In this document: positions 1 to 52,859 of the stretch, in pieces
How the letters are laid out: each line of letters starts with the position of its first letter
How positions within the stretch are numbered: position 1 is the first letter of the stretch
Assembly: GCA_022606425.2 (NCBI GenBank)
Contig: JAHDVF020000751.1
Span: 754,501-818,500 of the forward strand
Length of the DNA stretch: 64,000 bases
Direction: 5' to 3'
Source: Lepidostoma basale
Lineage: Eukaryota > Arthropoda > Insecta > Trichoptera > Lepidostomatidae
Notes under the pieces: generated by a model
The model's input: only the letters and a program-made list of their open reading frames with translations
What the model was told of the DNA's origin: nothing
Database searches by the model: none
Made by a program: the position numbers and the translations under genes

Positions 1-960
1 GAAAGTGTCATGGTTTTCGAGTTTTTGGCCATTTTCAAAAATTCATAAATATTTACCCCCCGGGTCACTCTATTCGATGACATGATCACAAATCAAGGTA
101 TTTTCTCAGTCTGTTTTTTGGATAGTACTCTTGGATAAATGCGCTACCAAATGTGAACTACTGTTTTTGTACTATTTGTTTTGTTTTTGTATTATTCGGT
201 AATTTAATTCAAAATTTAGTTAGACGAAAAAAAAATTTTAAGTTTAAGCTCCTGTGGTGTAAAAAAAATGTATCGCGACCTGTGTGACCAAGTCAAAATA
301 AGTTTGCCCATTTTATCAAAATTCCAAAATGGTATAAAACGCTCTATTTTCAGCTTTCGGTTAAAAGAATATGCCTATTAAGGGGATCGGGTTGTATTCT
401 TTTTTAAATTACAGGAAATTATGAAAATCTGCTTTAATTATTAAAAGAAAAAATAACATCAAACAGTTTTTATTATTGTAATATTCATTATATCACAACA
501 AATGCTCAAAATGAGCACCACGGGCCTTAATACAGGCTCTGCATCGCCTGATAAATGAGTGTTTGATTTATTTTTCGCACCGAACAAAAAATCCGAAACC
601 ACTTTATACTCAACAATAAATAAAGGTTTATAATGTCTGCTGCTTTTAAACGGGCAGAGATATGACGTAGATGTCGGTACAAGTAATGTAGAGGATTATG
701 TCCCCTATAATCCTTACTAAGTTTGATTTTGATGTATCTAACTGATTCCGAAATAATTACAAAAATCAGTTTTGCTTCATACGAAAAAAACAACAACATT
801 TTTTTTCTTCGAAATTAGCAATTATGTCAAAAAAAGTTAAAATATAAAAGTCGTTTGGAATCCCACAAAGGACCTAATTAAAAAAAATCAGGACAAAATT
901 CGGAGTTTGACCCCTAAGTCCATGTTTTTGCCAAATTGATCCAGTGTGCGGCGTGTTGGT
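1..960. other. AT-rich stretch without recognisable gene
   Basis: No credible host coding region is visible. Long A and T runs dominate. The only protein-like trace is a short transposase tail on the minus strand near 493-553. The flanks probably belong to the same decayed DNA transposon, but I could not identify its ends. Confidence 0.4.
493..553 (-). mobile_element. C-terminal relic of an insect transposase
   Basis: Read on the minus strand, this stretch gives RRCRACIKARGAHFEHLL followed by a stop. Tails of the form R-C-x-A-C-I-x-A-x-G-x-H-F-E-H-L are common at the C-terminus of Tc1/mariner-type transposases in insects. Upstream the frame is lost, so only the tail survives. The family assignment rests on this short motif alone. 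Confidence 0.4.
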
Positions 961-987
961 TAGTAAGACAGTTATATAAAAAAAAAA

Positions 988-1342
988 TATGTAAGAAGTG
1001 AATGCGGTGCGAATGATGGTGTTATGATAAAATAATGAAAGGATCATTAAGATAGTTTGGACATATGAAAAGAATGAATGAAGAAAGAATGGTAGAAGAA
1101 TTATATGTTAGCGATGTAAATGGAACCAGAAATAGAGGAAGACCGAGGAAAACGTGGTACGATCAAATAAATCAAATATTGAATGTCGGCCATGTGAGGA
1201 GTCAGAGAAATCGACGCGCGTGTATGACACGACGTATGAATGTTGAGGAAGCGAGAGAAATATGTCAGGAAAGAAAAGTGTGGTAGTCCATTATTTCTGC
1301 CCACACCTTCGGAAAGACGGCGTGATGGTTAGTTAGATAGTA
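988..1342 (+). mobile_element. GTTA-RTE 3' fragment
   Basis: 5'-truncated, mutated copy of the commonest retrotransposon here. An open stretch from 1065 encodes the last part of the RTE polyprotein (RNRGRPRKTW, then the NVEEAREICQ motif). It stops early at 1285, where other copies continue into SILSAYP-GETA. The 3' end is the family end GGCGTGATGG followed by TTAG repeats. This region lies C-terminal to the reverse transcriptase catalytic domain, so the copy cannot be active. Confidence 0.75.
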
Positions 1343-2655
1343 GAAAAAAAATGATAAAATTTTACTAAAACAATATAATTATTTTTAAAGATTAAAAAAA
1401 AATCTTATCTGTTTTAGGAACATTAACGCAAAAGGTACTAAAAATAATTATTCATATATAATTAATTATTTATAATGATGGGAAGTTTCTACAATTAATA
1501 AACTTGCAATGTTTACATTTTTAAGTAGTTCTTATGTTATTGATTTCACAACCAATTGTAACACATAAACTATTGCACAACCATTACTTCAAAATCGAAA
1601 ACACTTCCAAATAACGCTGTCAAATGACAAATTATCACAATACGTAATATAACACAATAAATAAATACTATCTTGTGCGAAATAACGATGTTGATACTAA
1701 TATAAGTTGATACTGCGAATAGGGCATTCCAAACAATCAAAGCAAAATGTTTGAAATTTATTTCGATGCAAAAAATACAATACGGGCACAAATAAACTTA
1801 TATTATTTTTCAAAATCTGTTAAAATATTTTACAGATCACACACTTACAGCTATTTGACGTAATACTCTGCGTAACAAATTATTTTGTAGATAAAACAGT
1901 TGAAAACACTACAGATCACACTACGACACTACAAAACAGAAGTGGTTCGCGCCACACCGAATGACAGCTAGAATCAGTGTTGCCGTATTTAAGAAAAATA
2001 TTTCCCGATTGAATGCGCGGAAAAAATATTCGCTTAATACGCTAACAAAATAAGAAGAATTTAAAATTTTGATTGAAATGGGGTAATTTCTGAGTAGAAA
2101 AAATTGTATTTTTTACTTAATTAAATATTTTAAAGTGGTCAATTTAGATTATTTGCGCTAATTTACTCGAAAGGTTAAAATAATGTTGAAACTGGTTTAA
2201 TTATTATTGAAAGCTGACTAAAAACTTTTTTAATTCTACGTTATTACCGATGAGATACTGTCTTGGCCCACGTATCCTGTTAAGGGAGGTACGTGGTTGA
2301 TACCATGTGGGGAGGTTGCTTCGTATCACTCTCAATCGAAGCGCGAATGACTCTCTTCTTTAACCCTTAAATGGATCTTCTGGCTTACAGAGATTCAGCT
2401 CTAATGGCTATTCCTTTTACGTCTGTAGGAAACATTATTTGAATGTGATTTGGTAGTTGTTTTATGATGGGGCTAAATGTATGGCCCGGAGTGTCCTTGC
2501 GAAAGTTTTACATTATTATCAAGTTATTTATGATTAAAAAAAAACCTGCACTAATCAACTATAAAGTATTGCAAATGATCTTACCATCAAAAATTTCTTC
2601 TTTATCGGTAGATTATTTATCTGGTAAGTATTCTGAACCACTGGACGAATTAAAG
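1343..2655. other. Intergenic AT-rich DNA, nothing recognised
   Basis: No gene, RNA or complete repeat could be assigned. A motif close to ACAGATCACACT occurs twice (about 1832 and 1912), suggesting an old short duplication. Open frames here are short and lack protein-family motifs. Confidence 0.4.
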
Positions 2656-2678
2656 TTTAGCCGGGTGATGGTGTTGGG

Positions 2679-3321
2679 CAGAGGTCGGCAAAGTGCGGCT
2701 CCGGAGCCGCATACGGCTCTTTGGCCCCTTATAATTCTCGTCCCCTCCTGGACAAAGGCCTCCTCCATTCGTTTCTATGTCACTCTGTCCTGTGCAGATT
2801 GCATCCAGGTTATTCCGACGTGTCTGTTCAGATCATCCTTCCACCGTAGTTGCCGTCCACGGTCTCTAAGTCAGCAGTCTTCTTGTCCACTTTTCGTCTG
2901 AGCGCCTGCCCATTGCCACTTTAGAGTCGCCACCCGGTGGATGATGTCAGTGACCTTTGTTTTTTCTCTCACCGTATCGTTTCTGGCTCTGTCTCTTAGG
3001 CTTATTCCTAACATGGCTCTTTGGGTCACTCGTAGTTTCTCCGCACTTTATTCGGATAATGTTACAGTTTCAAGACCATAAGTACCAATTGGCAGAACAC
3101 ACCTTAATTAGAATACATATAATAATATGTAATAAAGGAATCCACAAATTTAAAACAATGAATAAAGTCTTAATTAAGTATGAAATCAAGTTCTATTCGG
3201 TGTACTCGTAATTTAATGAAGCGCTAAAATTATATTACATATAGTAAATTCTCTCAATTTTTTTTACAATCGTTGCGATGTACGTATTTGGCTCTTTGGC
3301 TAATAAGTTTGCCGACCCCTG
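2679..3321. mobile_element. hAT-like non-autonomous element
   Basis: The left end begins CAGAGGTCGGCAAAGTGCGG and the right end reads GTTTGCCGACCCCTG, an imperfect terminal inverted repeat of hAT type. The flanking 8-mers are GTGTTGGG and GTCTAGGG (6 of 8 identical), and the right one is the intact SINE-A sequence. The interior carries an RTE fragment and no hAT transposase. Confidence 0.6.
2730..3100 (-). mobile_element. QQW-RTE 3' fragment, heavily decayed
   Basis: Minus-strand translation in shifting frames gives the RTE C-terminal signature: motifs like KLRVTQRAM, a W-Q-W-A-G element, and R-W-K-D-D-L followed by MQSAQDR. Stops and frameshifts are frequent. It resembles the better copies at 3774-4521 and 32766-33252 and sits inside the hAT-like element. 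Confidence 0.55.
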
Positions 3322-3500
3322 GTCTAGGGGATAGAACGCTTGGCTCCTGATCCAGGGGGCATGGGTTCAAGCCTGGACACGACCAGGTTCCTTCTTCATA
3401 ATAATGAGCTATTTTCTGCTCACATTGAAAATTGTAAAATAAATTCTAATATCATTGATTTAAATCCTTGATGTTAGTCTTTTTCAAAAAAAAAAAAAAA

Positions 3501-4560
3501 ACTCATGCACTGGACGAACTAAAGTCTTCACCTGAACTCATTTTTAGTAATCAACAGTCAAAATAATATACCTCTGATGATGAACGAGCTGTTAAAATGG
3601 ACATGGTTCACTAATATTCTGAAAAGTTTCAAATTTTGATCTCTAATCAATAGTAGTATTGTCATTTATGGAGAAAATTGAAAAGCCACTATTCTGTTAT
3701 CAACACACAACATAGAAATCTGTTTTATCTACCCGTAGAAACATTAAACTCCAACTTTATAAAATTTGGACTTCATCATCAGCCGTCTGTCATCCACTGC
3801 TGAATGTAGGCCTCTCCCAAAGCCCGCCACCGCCCTCTATCCATTGCCGCTCCCATCCATCCATGTCCAGCAATCCTCTTCAGATCGTCGGTCCAGCGGG
3901 CAGGGGGACGTCCAACTCTACGGAATCCTGTACGCGGTCTCCACTCCAGAACCCGTCTTCCCCATCGGCTGTCGGTTCTCCGACAGATATGGCCAGCCCA
4001 CCGCCACTTCAGCCCGCCTATCCGTAGAGCCACCTCAGTCACCTTGGTTTGTTGTCGAATAAATTCGTTTCTAAATCTGTCCCTCAAGGTTATTCCAAGC
4101 ATGGCTCTTTCCATGGCGCGCTGGGCAACCTTGAATCTGTAGACTAGACCTTTTGTCAATGTCCACGTCTCGGCTCCGTACGTCATGACTGGCAAAACGC
4201 ACTGGTTGAAGACTTTAGTCTTGAGGCATTGTGGTATTTTGGAAGTGAGAACATGACGTAATTTCCCAAAGGCCGCCCAACCCAACTGAATTCTTCGGTC
4301 GGCTTCTTTCTCGAAATTGTTTCGTCCTAATTGTATGATTTGGCCAAGATATGTGTATTCTTGTACCACTTCGAGACCCGACCCATCGACGGTTACTGAT
4401 CCCGGGATAATATGTTCATTATACATGACTTTCGTCTTGTCCAAATTCATCCCGAGACCCACTCGTCTGGATGCAGTGTTCAGTTCATCTAGCATGCCTT
4501 CTAGCTCCCCAGCAGATTCAGAAATTTGGACTTGATCCATTAATATTCTGACCCACCCAT
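3501..4560. repeat. TGGGTGG-type TIR element, copy interrupted by an RTE
   Basis: 3505-3773 and 4534-4560 together match, in reverse orientation, the first part of the element at 26086-26840. They share the terminal stretch GATCCATTAATATTCTG and then CCACCCATA. The copy is cut by the QQW-RTE at 3774-4521. It is probably a MITE with TA target preference, and it encodes nothing recognisable. Confidence 0.6.
3774..4521 (-). mobile_element. QQW-RTE retrotransposon 3' fragment with long open frame
   Basis: An uninterrupted minus-strand frame of about 245 codons encodes the RTE/BovB-like region just after the reverse transcriptase active site. In order: GLGMNLDKTKVMYN; YTYLGQIIQLGRN; VLPVMTYGAETWTLTKG; RAMERAMLGITLRDR; LKWRWAGHICRR; GRPPARWTDDLKRI; and the terminal EAYIQQWMTDG. 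The YADD motif lies outside, so the copy is 5'-truncated. The 12-mer AAATTTGGACTT stands immediately on both sides (3762-3773 and 4522-4533), a clear target-site duplication. It is a relatively young dead-on-arrival insertion. Confidence 0.85.
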
Positions 4561-5150
4561 ATTCTAAGCTCTAAACTTTAAAAATATTTAAAAAAAGGCA
4601 TCTTTCAATTTTCTACACTAGAATACCCCCTTAAATCCAAACGACGCAGTGCAATACTTTGGGGACGATAAATAAAAAGATAAGTTTTTTTTTATTGCGT
4701 AATATTTATTTTTCTAACTACTTAACACGATATTAATATTTCATTTAATACAATATACAAACAAAAACTTAAAAATTAAAATAATTATATTCTTCACCAT
4801 ACGTCATAAGGCACTAAAATCCATAAAACTCCGTTTTCTAGAAGTTTTATTATATTTTATGGAAGAGACATAGAAATGGAATCACAATTGTCTAATGTTC
4901 TTTGATAATTCGCTAGCAAAGTGAAACATGTTTCCCTTATCATGTAATTAAAATTCTAAAAAACGGATTTTTCATCGTAATAAAATAAGTAAACAAATCT
5001 ATTTGCCATTTTGACTTAAATTTGTTTAGTTAAGAGCTTGTAAACTCTTATAGAGATAATTTATGATGTTGGGAAAATTATTGTTAATATTAATAGCCCC
5101 AAGAACGGAGAAGATGTAAGCTCTAAGCTGACTGCTGATGATATATGATG
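4561..5150. other. AT-rich spacer, nothing recognised
   Basis: No coding or RNA signal is visible. A run including TTATATTTTATGGAAGAGACAT near 4850 recalls sequences that accompany the hammerhead-like foldback repeats near 30150, but the catalytic core is absent. Confidence 0.35.
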
Positions 5151-5154
5151 CTGA

Positions 5155-5800
5155 TCCCAATGTGCTCAGAGTACTATACAATTCATTGGTTCGGAGCAGA
5201 CTCGAAAGTGGTTCTGAGATATGGAGTCCGCACGAGGCGAGATATTCCCTTATGCTGGAGAGGGTTTAGAAAAAAATTCTGAGGTATCTCTACATGAAGG
5301 AGTAAGGTAGCTATCTAAGGCTCTATCCCACAGCGTTTCTTTTGGGAATGTTGGGGTCTAATTCTCTGCAGCTTCGAAGAGACGGGTTTCTCATAACCCA
5401 TTTCTTTAGACTAATTAGGGGATATTTTGAAAACTCAGCCGTGCTGGAGGATGTAGGTTTTTTTGTTCCCGACAGATATATCCGACAGCGCCAGCATAGA
5501 TTGTTTTACCTACCCACCGCCAGAACCAACCTGGCTCTGGTGACACCGGTGGGAAGAGCAATCAATCTGCTGAACGCGGTCTCCTCGGAGATCGAGGTCT
5601 TTCATATCAGTGAAAGTACGTTCAGAAGGCAAATGCTCTTAATTCTGGAGAGTATCCTGTCTTCCTAATGTTGAACCATCTCTCACGCGTTTCTGGTAGT
5701 ATACTATACACAATATATTATTTTACCTGTTCTCAATAGATGCCATTTAAAATTTATTTTGTAATATCTGTTGATGAAATAAACTGATTTGATTTGATTT
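5155..5800 (+). mobile_element. J-LINE (jockey-like) 3' fragment
   Basis: Encodes the C-terminus of a jockey-type reverse transcriptase protein: PTAFLLGML, then LRRDGFLITHFFRLIRG, VLEDVGFFVPDRY, RQRQHRLFYLPTARTN and a terminal LESILSS before the stop at 5668. The upstream part is broken by a stop at the start of the SYLRLYP segment. The 3' end carries ATTTG-type repeats after AATAAACTGATTTG. It closely resembles 49386-49905. Confidence 0.75.
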
Positions 5801-5804
5801 GATG

Positions 5805-6000
5805 TCTGTGGAGCAAGTAATGAGCTTCAGATATTTAAGAGTAGACATCTTCTACCATAATGACCGGTATACCGAAGTACGAGAACAAGTCAATAAAGTC
5901 TCAACCGTGTCAGGGTGTCTGAAGAATTAGGTCTGGAAGAACAAGTACATGTGTCTCGACAGCAAGGTCAGAATTTTTAAGATATGCCTATAACCATCGC
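5805..6000 (+). mobile_element. Decayed RTE-like fragment
   Basis: Reading in one frame gives V-M-S-F-R-Y-L-R-V-D followed by EVREQVNKVS, then a stop. The pattern F-R-Y-L-G-x-x-I with a following E-x-x-x-x-x-N-K-x-x segment is the RTE region downstream of the active site. A similar piece follows the SINE at 53745-53815. Confidence 0.45.
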
Positions 6001-6299
6001 CGTATTCCACTTAATCAATTCTGTAAGTTTCCTGAGGATCTGTTCAGGAATAACCGAGTAAAAGGTCTTCACAATAACACACATTGAGTTTTATTTATAT
6101 GTAGATGCGTGCGACTTATCATGACGTATGCTGTAGAGACAGGTTCCGACACTGTACAAACCACGAGTCTGCTGTAAATATCTGAGATAGGTCTTAAGAT
6201 CCATTATTGGAAAAACTCTTCGAAATTGTGTCCGTAAACCAGACATAAGAAAAACTTACAAGATTAAAGATATCGAGGGACCATGTAGCCAGAATAGAT

Positions 6300-6440
6300 A
6301 GAGACAGCATATACAACCGCTCCACCTGGAAGACCGCCTAAAAGATAGAGCAATAGCTGGACCTCATTATCCCAGGAGACATTTCTGGGTCACCGATCGT
6401 AAGATCTATTAAAAGAAGTAGAAGAAGAAGACCAGGATGG
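6300..6440 (+). mobile_element. SQEE-RTE 3' end
   Basis: Short match to the family 3' end: G-R-P-P-K-R, then S-W-T-S-L-S-Q-E, ending in GAAGAAGAAG-type repeats. No open frame persists. The assignment comes from comparison with 24940-25345. Confidence 0.45.
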
Positions 6441-6499
6441 CACAAGAATCAAATAATAAACTCTGTCATTTTTCCTGACGTATCTACATTCTTCTTCTT

Positions 6500-6925
6500 C
6501 AAGTGCCTTGTCGGGTCCCCCCAACGTTGGGGATCACCTCGGCGAACCTGTCCCTGTCCTGCACCGCTCGGAACAGCTCCTCCACACTTCGGATGCCGGT
6601 CCACTCCCTCAAGTTTCGCAGCCAGGACATCTGTCTCCTACCGGGCCCTCGGCGTCCCTCATTTTCACCTCTAATATCAGTTGGAAAAGGCGGTACTGTT
6701 CCCCACGCAGTATATGGATTCAGATGTGAAATCTTCCGAACCTTGATAGTTGATAACAGTTCCCTGTCAACTCTAGCTTGCCTCAGGACTTCAGTATTGG
6801 TAACAATGTCTGTCCAGGGAATTCTAAGCATTCGGCGATAGAGCCACATTTCAAATGCTTCTAGTCTGTTCATTGAGTTGACTTTTAAGGTCAACGATTC
6901 ACATCTATACAATAAAACAGATCAC
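6500..6925 (-). mobile_element. NVGGT-RTE 3' fragment
   Basis: Minus-strand open frame of 137 codons: L-T-L-K-V-N-S-M-N-R-L-E-A-F-E-M-W, RRMLRIPWTD, LLSTIKVRKI, GRRQMSWLRN, and the terminal RDRFAEVIPNVGGTRQGT. It is homologous to the longer copy at 20199-20992. The tail at its low-coordinate end is AAGAAGAAG on the coding strand. Confidence 0.75.
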
Positions 6926-8425
6926 ACATAGCATTTGATCATTCTCTGGCTATCTGTCTACATTACACATTACAAACTGGAGAACAAGGGTAGCAGACAG
7001 ACAAGAAAGGAGGAGACTTCTGGATTCAGCCAAGGTCAACCCTGGATTGGGATTAATAACCCACTAATTTAATTCAATTTAATTCGTTGAATGCGTATCA
7101 CTGACCGTGACTGTGGTATGGGGAAAATCCAAACGGCAGACCTTTGTCCAGGTCAGGTCTTATACTGTTTGGTTTTAAAGCTCTGACTGCACGAAAGGCT
7201 GACGTGAACTGATGAACCTTTCCCTAATGACTAAACCCCCTCCTACTTATTCATAACTGAACGGTATAGGACCTGACCTGGACAGGGGTTTTGGGTTCTC
7301 TCCTTACCACCGTTCCGGTCATGTATTTCCTCTTGTTGTTGTATTATCATGTATGTACGGCGGGACATCGAGGGATAATAGTGTAGTTTAAATGTGGTCT
7401 GGGTCCTCCTCGTTTGCACAAATATATATTATTATTATTTTTGAACGAAGCTGACGAAAGGTGCTGCTGCGCCTACAACAACTTCGGGTTATTGGAGGGA
7501 GCCCTCTACGGCTCGGCCATATGTAATATGTCCCGGTAAATGATCGAATCTTATTAAAGAATCTGAGCTTCCTGCTCTGATTGCAAAGAGAGAATTTCAA
7601 AGAATGGTTAATACGAATGAAAACGTCTGTTGTATTATATTTTATGGTAATGATATGTTTCGCTTTTCATTAAGCAATTTTCACTACTGTTAATAAATAA
7701 TATATCTCTGATCCACCATCTAGGCTTCTTCCGTTTACTTCTTTTATAGCCATTTGCGAGGATCAAAGAAGCAGAAGCTGCCACCGCTTCTGATGATATG
7801 ACGCACACTACTGACAACATTTACCGCACTTTATAAGCAACGGTAACAAGTAGCAAGTGACAACTGGCAACAGATTCTTGGGTGACAGGCGACGTTTGAC
7901 GCATGCTGCATGTTTCTCGCTGTTTCCCTAGTGGAAATGTACTATACGAGAGTATATCTTAGTGTTCCTGGATTGTAAATACTCCCAGATAACAGTTTTG
8001 AAACGTCTTTATGGTTCATAAAGCAAATCAAGCTTTTCCACTCCATGTGGAAGCTGAATTCGCCACAACTTTCCTAGTTTATATCTGACTACATCACATT
8101 CTTATGTTAAAACCAAGGACAGACTCCCGATCACTTTATATTACTACCAAGATTTACGGATTTTCTAAAATGAAACAATTCTAAGCGGTGTTTAACCCGA
8201 CGATCGCCGTAAGCACACATGTGCGCTTTACGTAGACGATCGCCATAAGCGCAGCTGTGCGCGCTTCGCAATATTCGAAAGATGTATTTCAAAATTAATT
8301 CGAATTTTCTCACTACATCTATGAATATTTAAAAATATTAACAAACCAAAAAGGATCGATATTTTTCGATAGTTTGGGAGAAAATACGTGGCGTACCGGC
8401 GCGCTGTTTCTAGGAAGCTCTGAAT
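6926..8425. other. Non-coding DNA with short repeats
   Basis: No gene was found. A 30-base inverted repeat lies at 7136-7300. Near 7650 the minus strand has AGCGAAACATATC, resembling the 3' half of the hammerhead-like motifs found elsewhere, without the 5' core. At about 8200-8272 an approximately 43-base segment containing GACGATCGCC is tandemly duplicated. Confidence 0.4.
7136..7300. repeat. Short inverted repeat
   Basis: GTCCAGGTCAGGTC near 7148 is repeated as its reverse complement near 7270, with TATAC/GTATA extending both arms. The loop is about 85 bases. It could be a small foldback element or the end of a palindromic SINE dimer. No coding content. Confidence 0.5.
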
Positions 8426-8429
8426 GGGT

Positions 8430-8910
8430 TAAGAAGTGTGCTTTGTTTTTATGAACGGCTTCGATTGCAGTGTGATTGTCAAGAATGTCTGAGGCAAGAC
8501 TCCCAAGAAAGATTATGTACTCTCAGCTTACCCAAGGAAAACGCTCACACGGTGGCCAGAGGAAGCGCTTTAGGGACTCCATTAAAGGAAACCTACAAAA
8601 GACTGGCATTGACTGTGATTGCTGGGAAAAGACTGCAGAGGACAGGCCTAGGTGGAGAACAGCAGCACATAAAGGCACACAAGACTCTGAAGCACAGCGC
8701 AGAGACGACGCCGCTGAGAGGAGGAAGAGGAGAAAGGAGAGACCACTGGGAGACGGTGACGGCTCCATTACAGGCGCCTTCCCCTGCCCCAGATGCCCCA
8801 GAATATGTGGGTCCAGGATCGGGCTCTTCAGTCACATGCGGACCCACAACCGTGAAGGACAGTCTTCCTCGGACACGAGGGACAGCCGATGATGATGGTT
8901 TGGTCTAGTC
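8430..8910 (+). mobile_element. ZnF-RTE: retrotransposon C-terminus with C2H2 zinc finger
   Basis: An open frame running to 8892 encodes the C-terminal end of a non-LTR retrotransposon protein: LPRKIMYSQL, GQRKRFRDSIKGNLQ, DRPRWRTAAHKG, a charged Arg/Lys-rich linker, and a C2H2 finger (CPRC, then 12 residues, then H-MRT-H). A finger following the G-Q-x-K-R-x-x-D motif occurs at the C-terminus of some animal non-LTR proteins. The reverse transcriptase domain is missing. A truncated relative lies at 53240-53815. Confidence 0.65.
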
Positions 8911-9289
8911 TATGATCTTGTCTTTCGCGAGTATCAGCCCGAAGGCTGTTGCTCCCCCACTTGTTGGAAGTGACTTTGTTGGGAATGAGGATATGTAGGA
9001 TGGGGTAATCAGGAAAGGATTAGGAGGACATTAAATAGTTATAGTACATTATTTATACATTTTTTTACACGTGGATCTGGGAGGGGTGATGGTTGGGAGA
9101 GGTTCTGGTGGGAAAGGGGGAAGTAACTGTGAGGTGTGGCCCGTGGTGTATCTCTGAAGGAGTGTGTTTTGGGCGCTTGTGACAGTAGTGAATGTCTGGG
9201 GTGTAGTTAGAGGTTTCTAAGTTTCAGTGTGTGGATGTGTTCGTCTAGAGTGGAGAGACCCGCCTCTAGGTGGAGTTGGATAATCCTGG
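8911..9289. other. G-rich spacer, nothing recognised
   Basis: The plus strand is unusually G-rich for the window (runs such as GGGAGGGGTGATGGTTGGGAG near 9078). It probably includes the 3' non-coding part of the ZnF-RTE. No open frame with family motifs. Confidence 0.35.
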
Positions 9290-9420
9290 TCAAACTATGG
9301 TTTGGTGTAGAATTTACTTAACAATAAAATGGCGATAAATCAGCTACCTTTCACATGTCACAAGAATCGAAAGCTAAAAAGTTGTATACAGTAACTGGGT
9401 TAAAACCTGCTGTATAAAAA
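9290..9420 (+). repeat. SINE-B 3' fragment
   Basis: Matches the SINE-B body (ACAATAAAATGGCGATA, then CAGCTACC, CACATGTCAC and the GTATACAGTAACTGGGTT segment), but the tRNA-like head is missing. It stands about 210 bases beyond the stop codon of the serine protease gene on the opposite strand. Confidence 0.6.
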
Positions 9421-9629
9421 GGTTAAAAGCAACGCTAAGAAAGGCCCGAGTGGCATCCCAAGAACCAGTAAAAATGTTGCACTTAGCTGCAAACCAATCC
9501 CTTGGATTACTATTGCTAGCGAAGATACTAACGATATAAGTTGGAATCTTATCAAAATTCTAAGCTCTGGTGGCGAGCCGTCCTTGGTTATAACTGCTAT
9601 CTTTAATTACATCTTTGAGATCGCTTGTT

Positions 9630-51267
<41,638 letters not shown>

Positions 51268-51603
51268 TTTTCTCTTGTTTTTAAAACAAGAATATTGATT
51301 CTTTTTTTTATTTTCTACTGCGGTATACTCGTTTGTTTGGTTGATTTTCAAATGTTTTTTTGCGTTCTTTTTACAATTTTCTTGCATTTTTTTATTTTTT
51401 ACGTTTGTTAAACAATTTTCACTATTAACATGCGTTCTTATTGTCCACTTTATACACACTTTGTTAAAAAATAACGTATTCATTGCATATTATGTTCGTG
51501 AAATTGGTTTTATATTTGCTGTCATAGTGATGAAATTATATTGTCAAATGGCTAATTAATTAATTAATATAATTAAAAATTGTCAAATGGCACTAGAATC
51601 ATT
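51268..51603. other. Putative 5' UTR and upstream region of the protease gene
   Basis: T-rich on the plus strand. No clear TATA or initiator can be singled out, and additional non-coding exons further up remain possible. TTAATTAATTAATATAATTA at 51556 is simple sequence. Confidence 0.35.
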
Positions 51604-51890
51604 TTGTTTTTTCAACATTTATTAATCCAATCTTCATAGATGGCGCTAGTGTGAAGATTGAACTAAAAAATGTGAAGTGTGGTGTTACTTTGTAGCATGT
51701 ATGCAACTTCCAAAAATTTATCAGACACGGTGGTCGTAAGAAGGGTGGAATGGGGAATGTTGTATTACAAAAAGCGTGCGCTTAACACAACCAATGACAG
51801 GTCATAAGTCCTATAAACACCTCGACCACCATATTCTGTTTCCAATTTGCACATCGTCTCTATTGAGATACCATTAATTTTGTTTTAGGT
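51604..51890. repeat. Foldback MITE family copy upstream of the gene
   Basis: CTTCATAGATGGCGCTAGTG, AACCAATGACAGGTCATAAG and a terminal CTCTATTGAGATACCATTAA. Non-coding. It lies about 340 bases before the protease start codon. Confidence 0.65.
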
Positions 51891-51964
51891 TAATTATAAT
51901 TTATTTTATATAAAGGAAAATCCATAGAAATCCAGAAGTATATAACAACTAACAACAACAACAA

Positions 51965-52790
51965 CCCATTGCGCCGTTTCTCCGCAAGTGTAGGCAGAGA
52001 GAATGGACCGCCACACTACTTTATCCTGGTACACCTCTCTAGGTTCCTACATATTCATACAGCGAGTCATACACGCACATCGATTCTTCCAACTTCTCAC
52101 ATGACCAACCTTTAAATTTTGATTAATTTGGTCATACCTAGACTCCGTACTCCATTTACATCGCTAATATATACTTTCATAATCATTCTTTCTCCCTCCA
52201 TGCGCTCCATATCCGAACCAACGCAGCGATCCTTTCATAATTTTGTTCATAATACCTTCTTCCGCTCTTTTGAGATTCTGTCGTATATCGATCTACCACA
52301 CATACGTCTTAGGGACCTCATCTCATCCTTCTTCTGCCAGTTCCATGCTTCGCTTCCATACATTAGGTTTGGGACCAGGACTCCATTGTGAACGGCCGTT
52401 TCATTTAATATAATATTATATGTGTTTTCATATAGTTAAATATATAATAGAATATAATACGAGTATATGAAATAATTTTGAAAAACTTATATTTTCAGCT
52501 TCATATTGTAAATCATGGAATTCATAAAAAAAATTGTTTGAACCAATGCAGTGATCTTTAATTTTGTTTATAATACCTTCTTATGCTCTATATTCCTTTT
52601 TTATATCAGCATTTGAAATTATGTCGTACATCGTTCTACTACACTTACGTCTTAGGGACCTCATTTTTACCGCATTTATTCTGCTCTCTTCCCTCTTCTG
52701 TCAGGTCCATGCTTCGCTTCTATACATAAGAGTAGGACCAGAACTCTATTGTAAACGTTCATTTTCGATTTAATTGATGCATTTTTGTTT
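51965..52790 (-). mobile_element. Two GTTA-RTE fragments
   Basis: 51965-52402 (3' end CATTGCGCCGTTTCTCCGC after CAA repeats, back to L-M-Y-G-S-E-A-W-N-W) and 52530-52790 (M-Y-D-I-I-S-N-A-D-I, R-S-L-R-R-K-C) are separate minus-strand copies. 52403-52529 between them is unassigned AT-rich sequence. Both have stops. Confidence 0.65.
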
Positions 52791-52859
52791 TTTGTATTTT
52801 GAATGTATACAAATACTTGTAGACAAATACTGGATTTTACCCATTGCGGGTTAATCATT

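Larger units (their letters stand above)
2660..3500 (+). repeat. SINE-A copy 1 (tRNA-derived), split by a hAT-like element
   Basis: tRNA-like head with an A box (TGGTCTAGGGG) and a B-box region, then a body shared with 20068-21050 ending in a long A run. The head is interrupted after GGGTGATG by a hAT-like element (2679-3321). The SINE resumes at GTCTAGGGGATAG. A near-identical 17-base sequence (ACTGGACGAAYTAAAGT) stands on both outer sides, consistent with a SINE target-site duplication. Confidence 0.65.

Noticed and set aside
527..799. 90-codon minus-strand open frame
   Set aside because: Composition is that of random AT-rich DNA. Only the adjacent frame at 493-553 shows a transposase-like tail.
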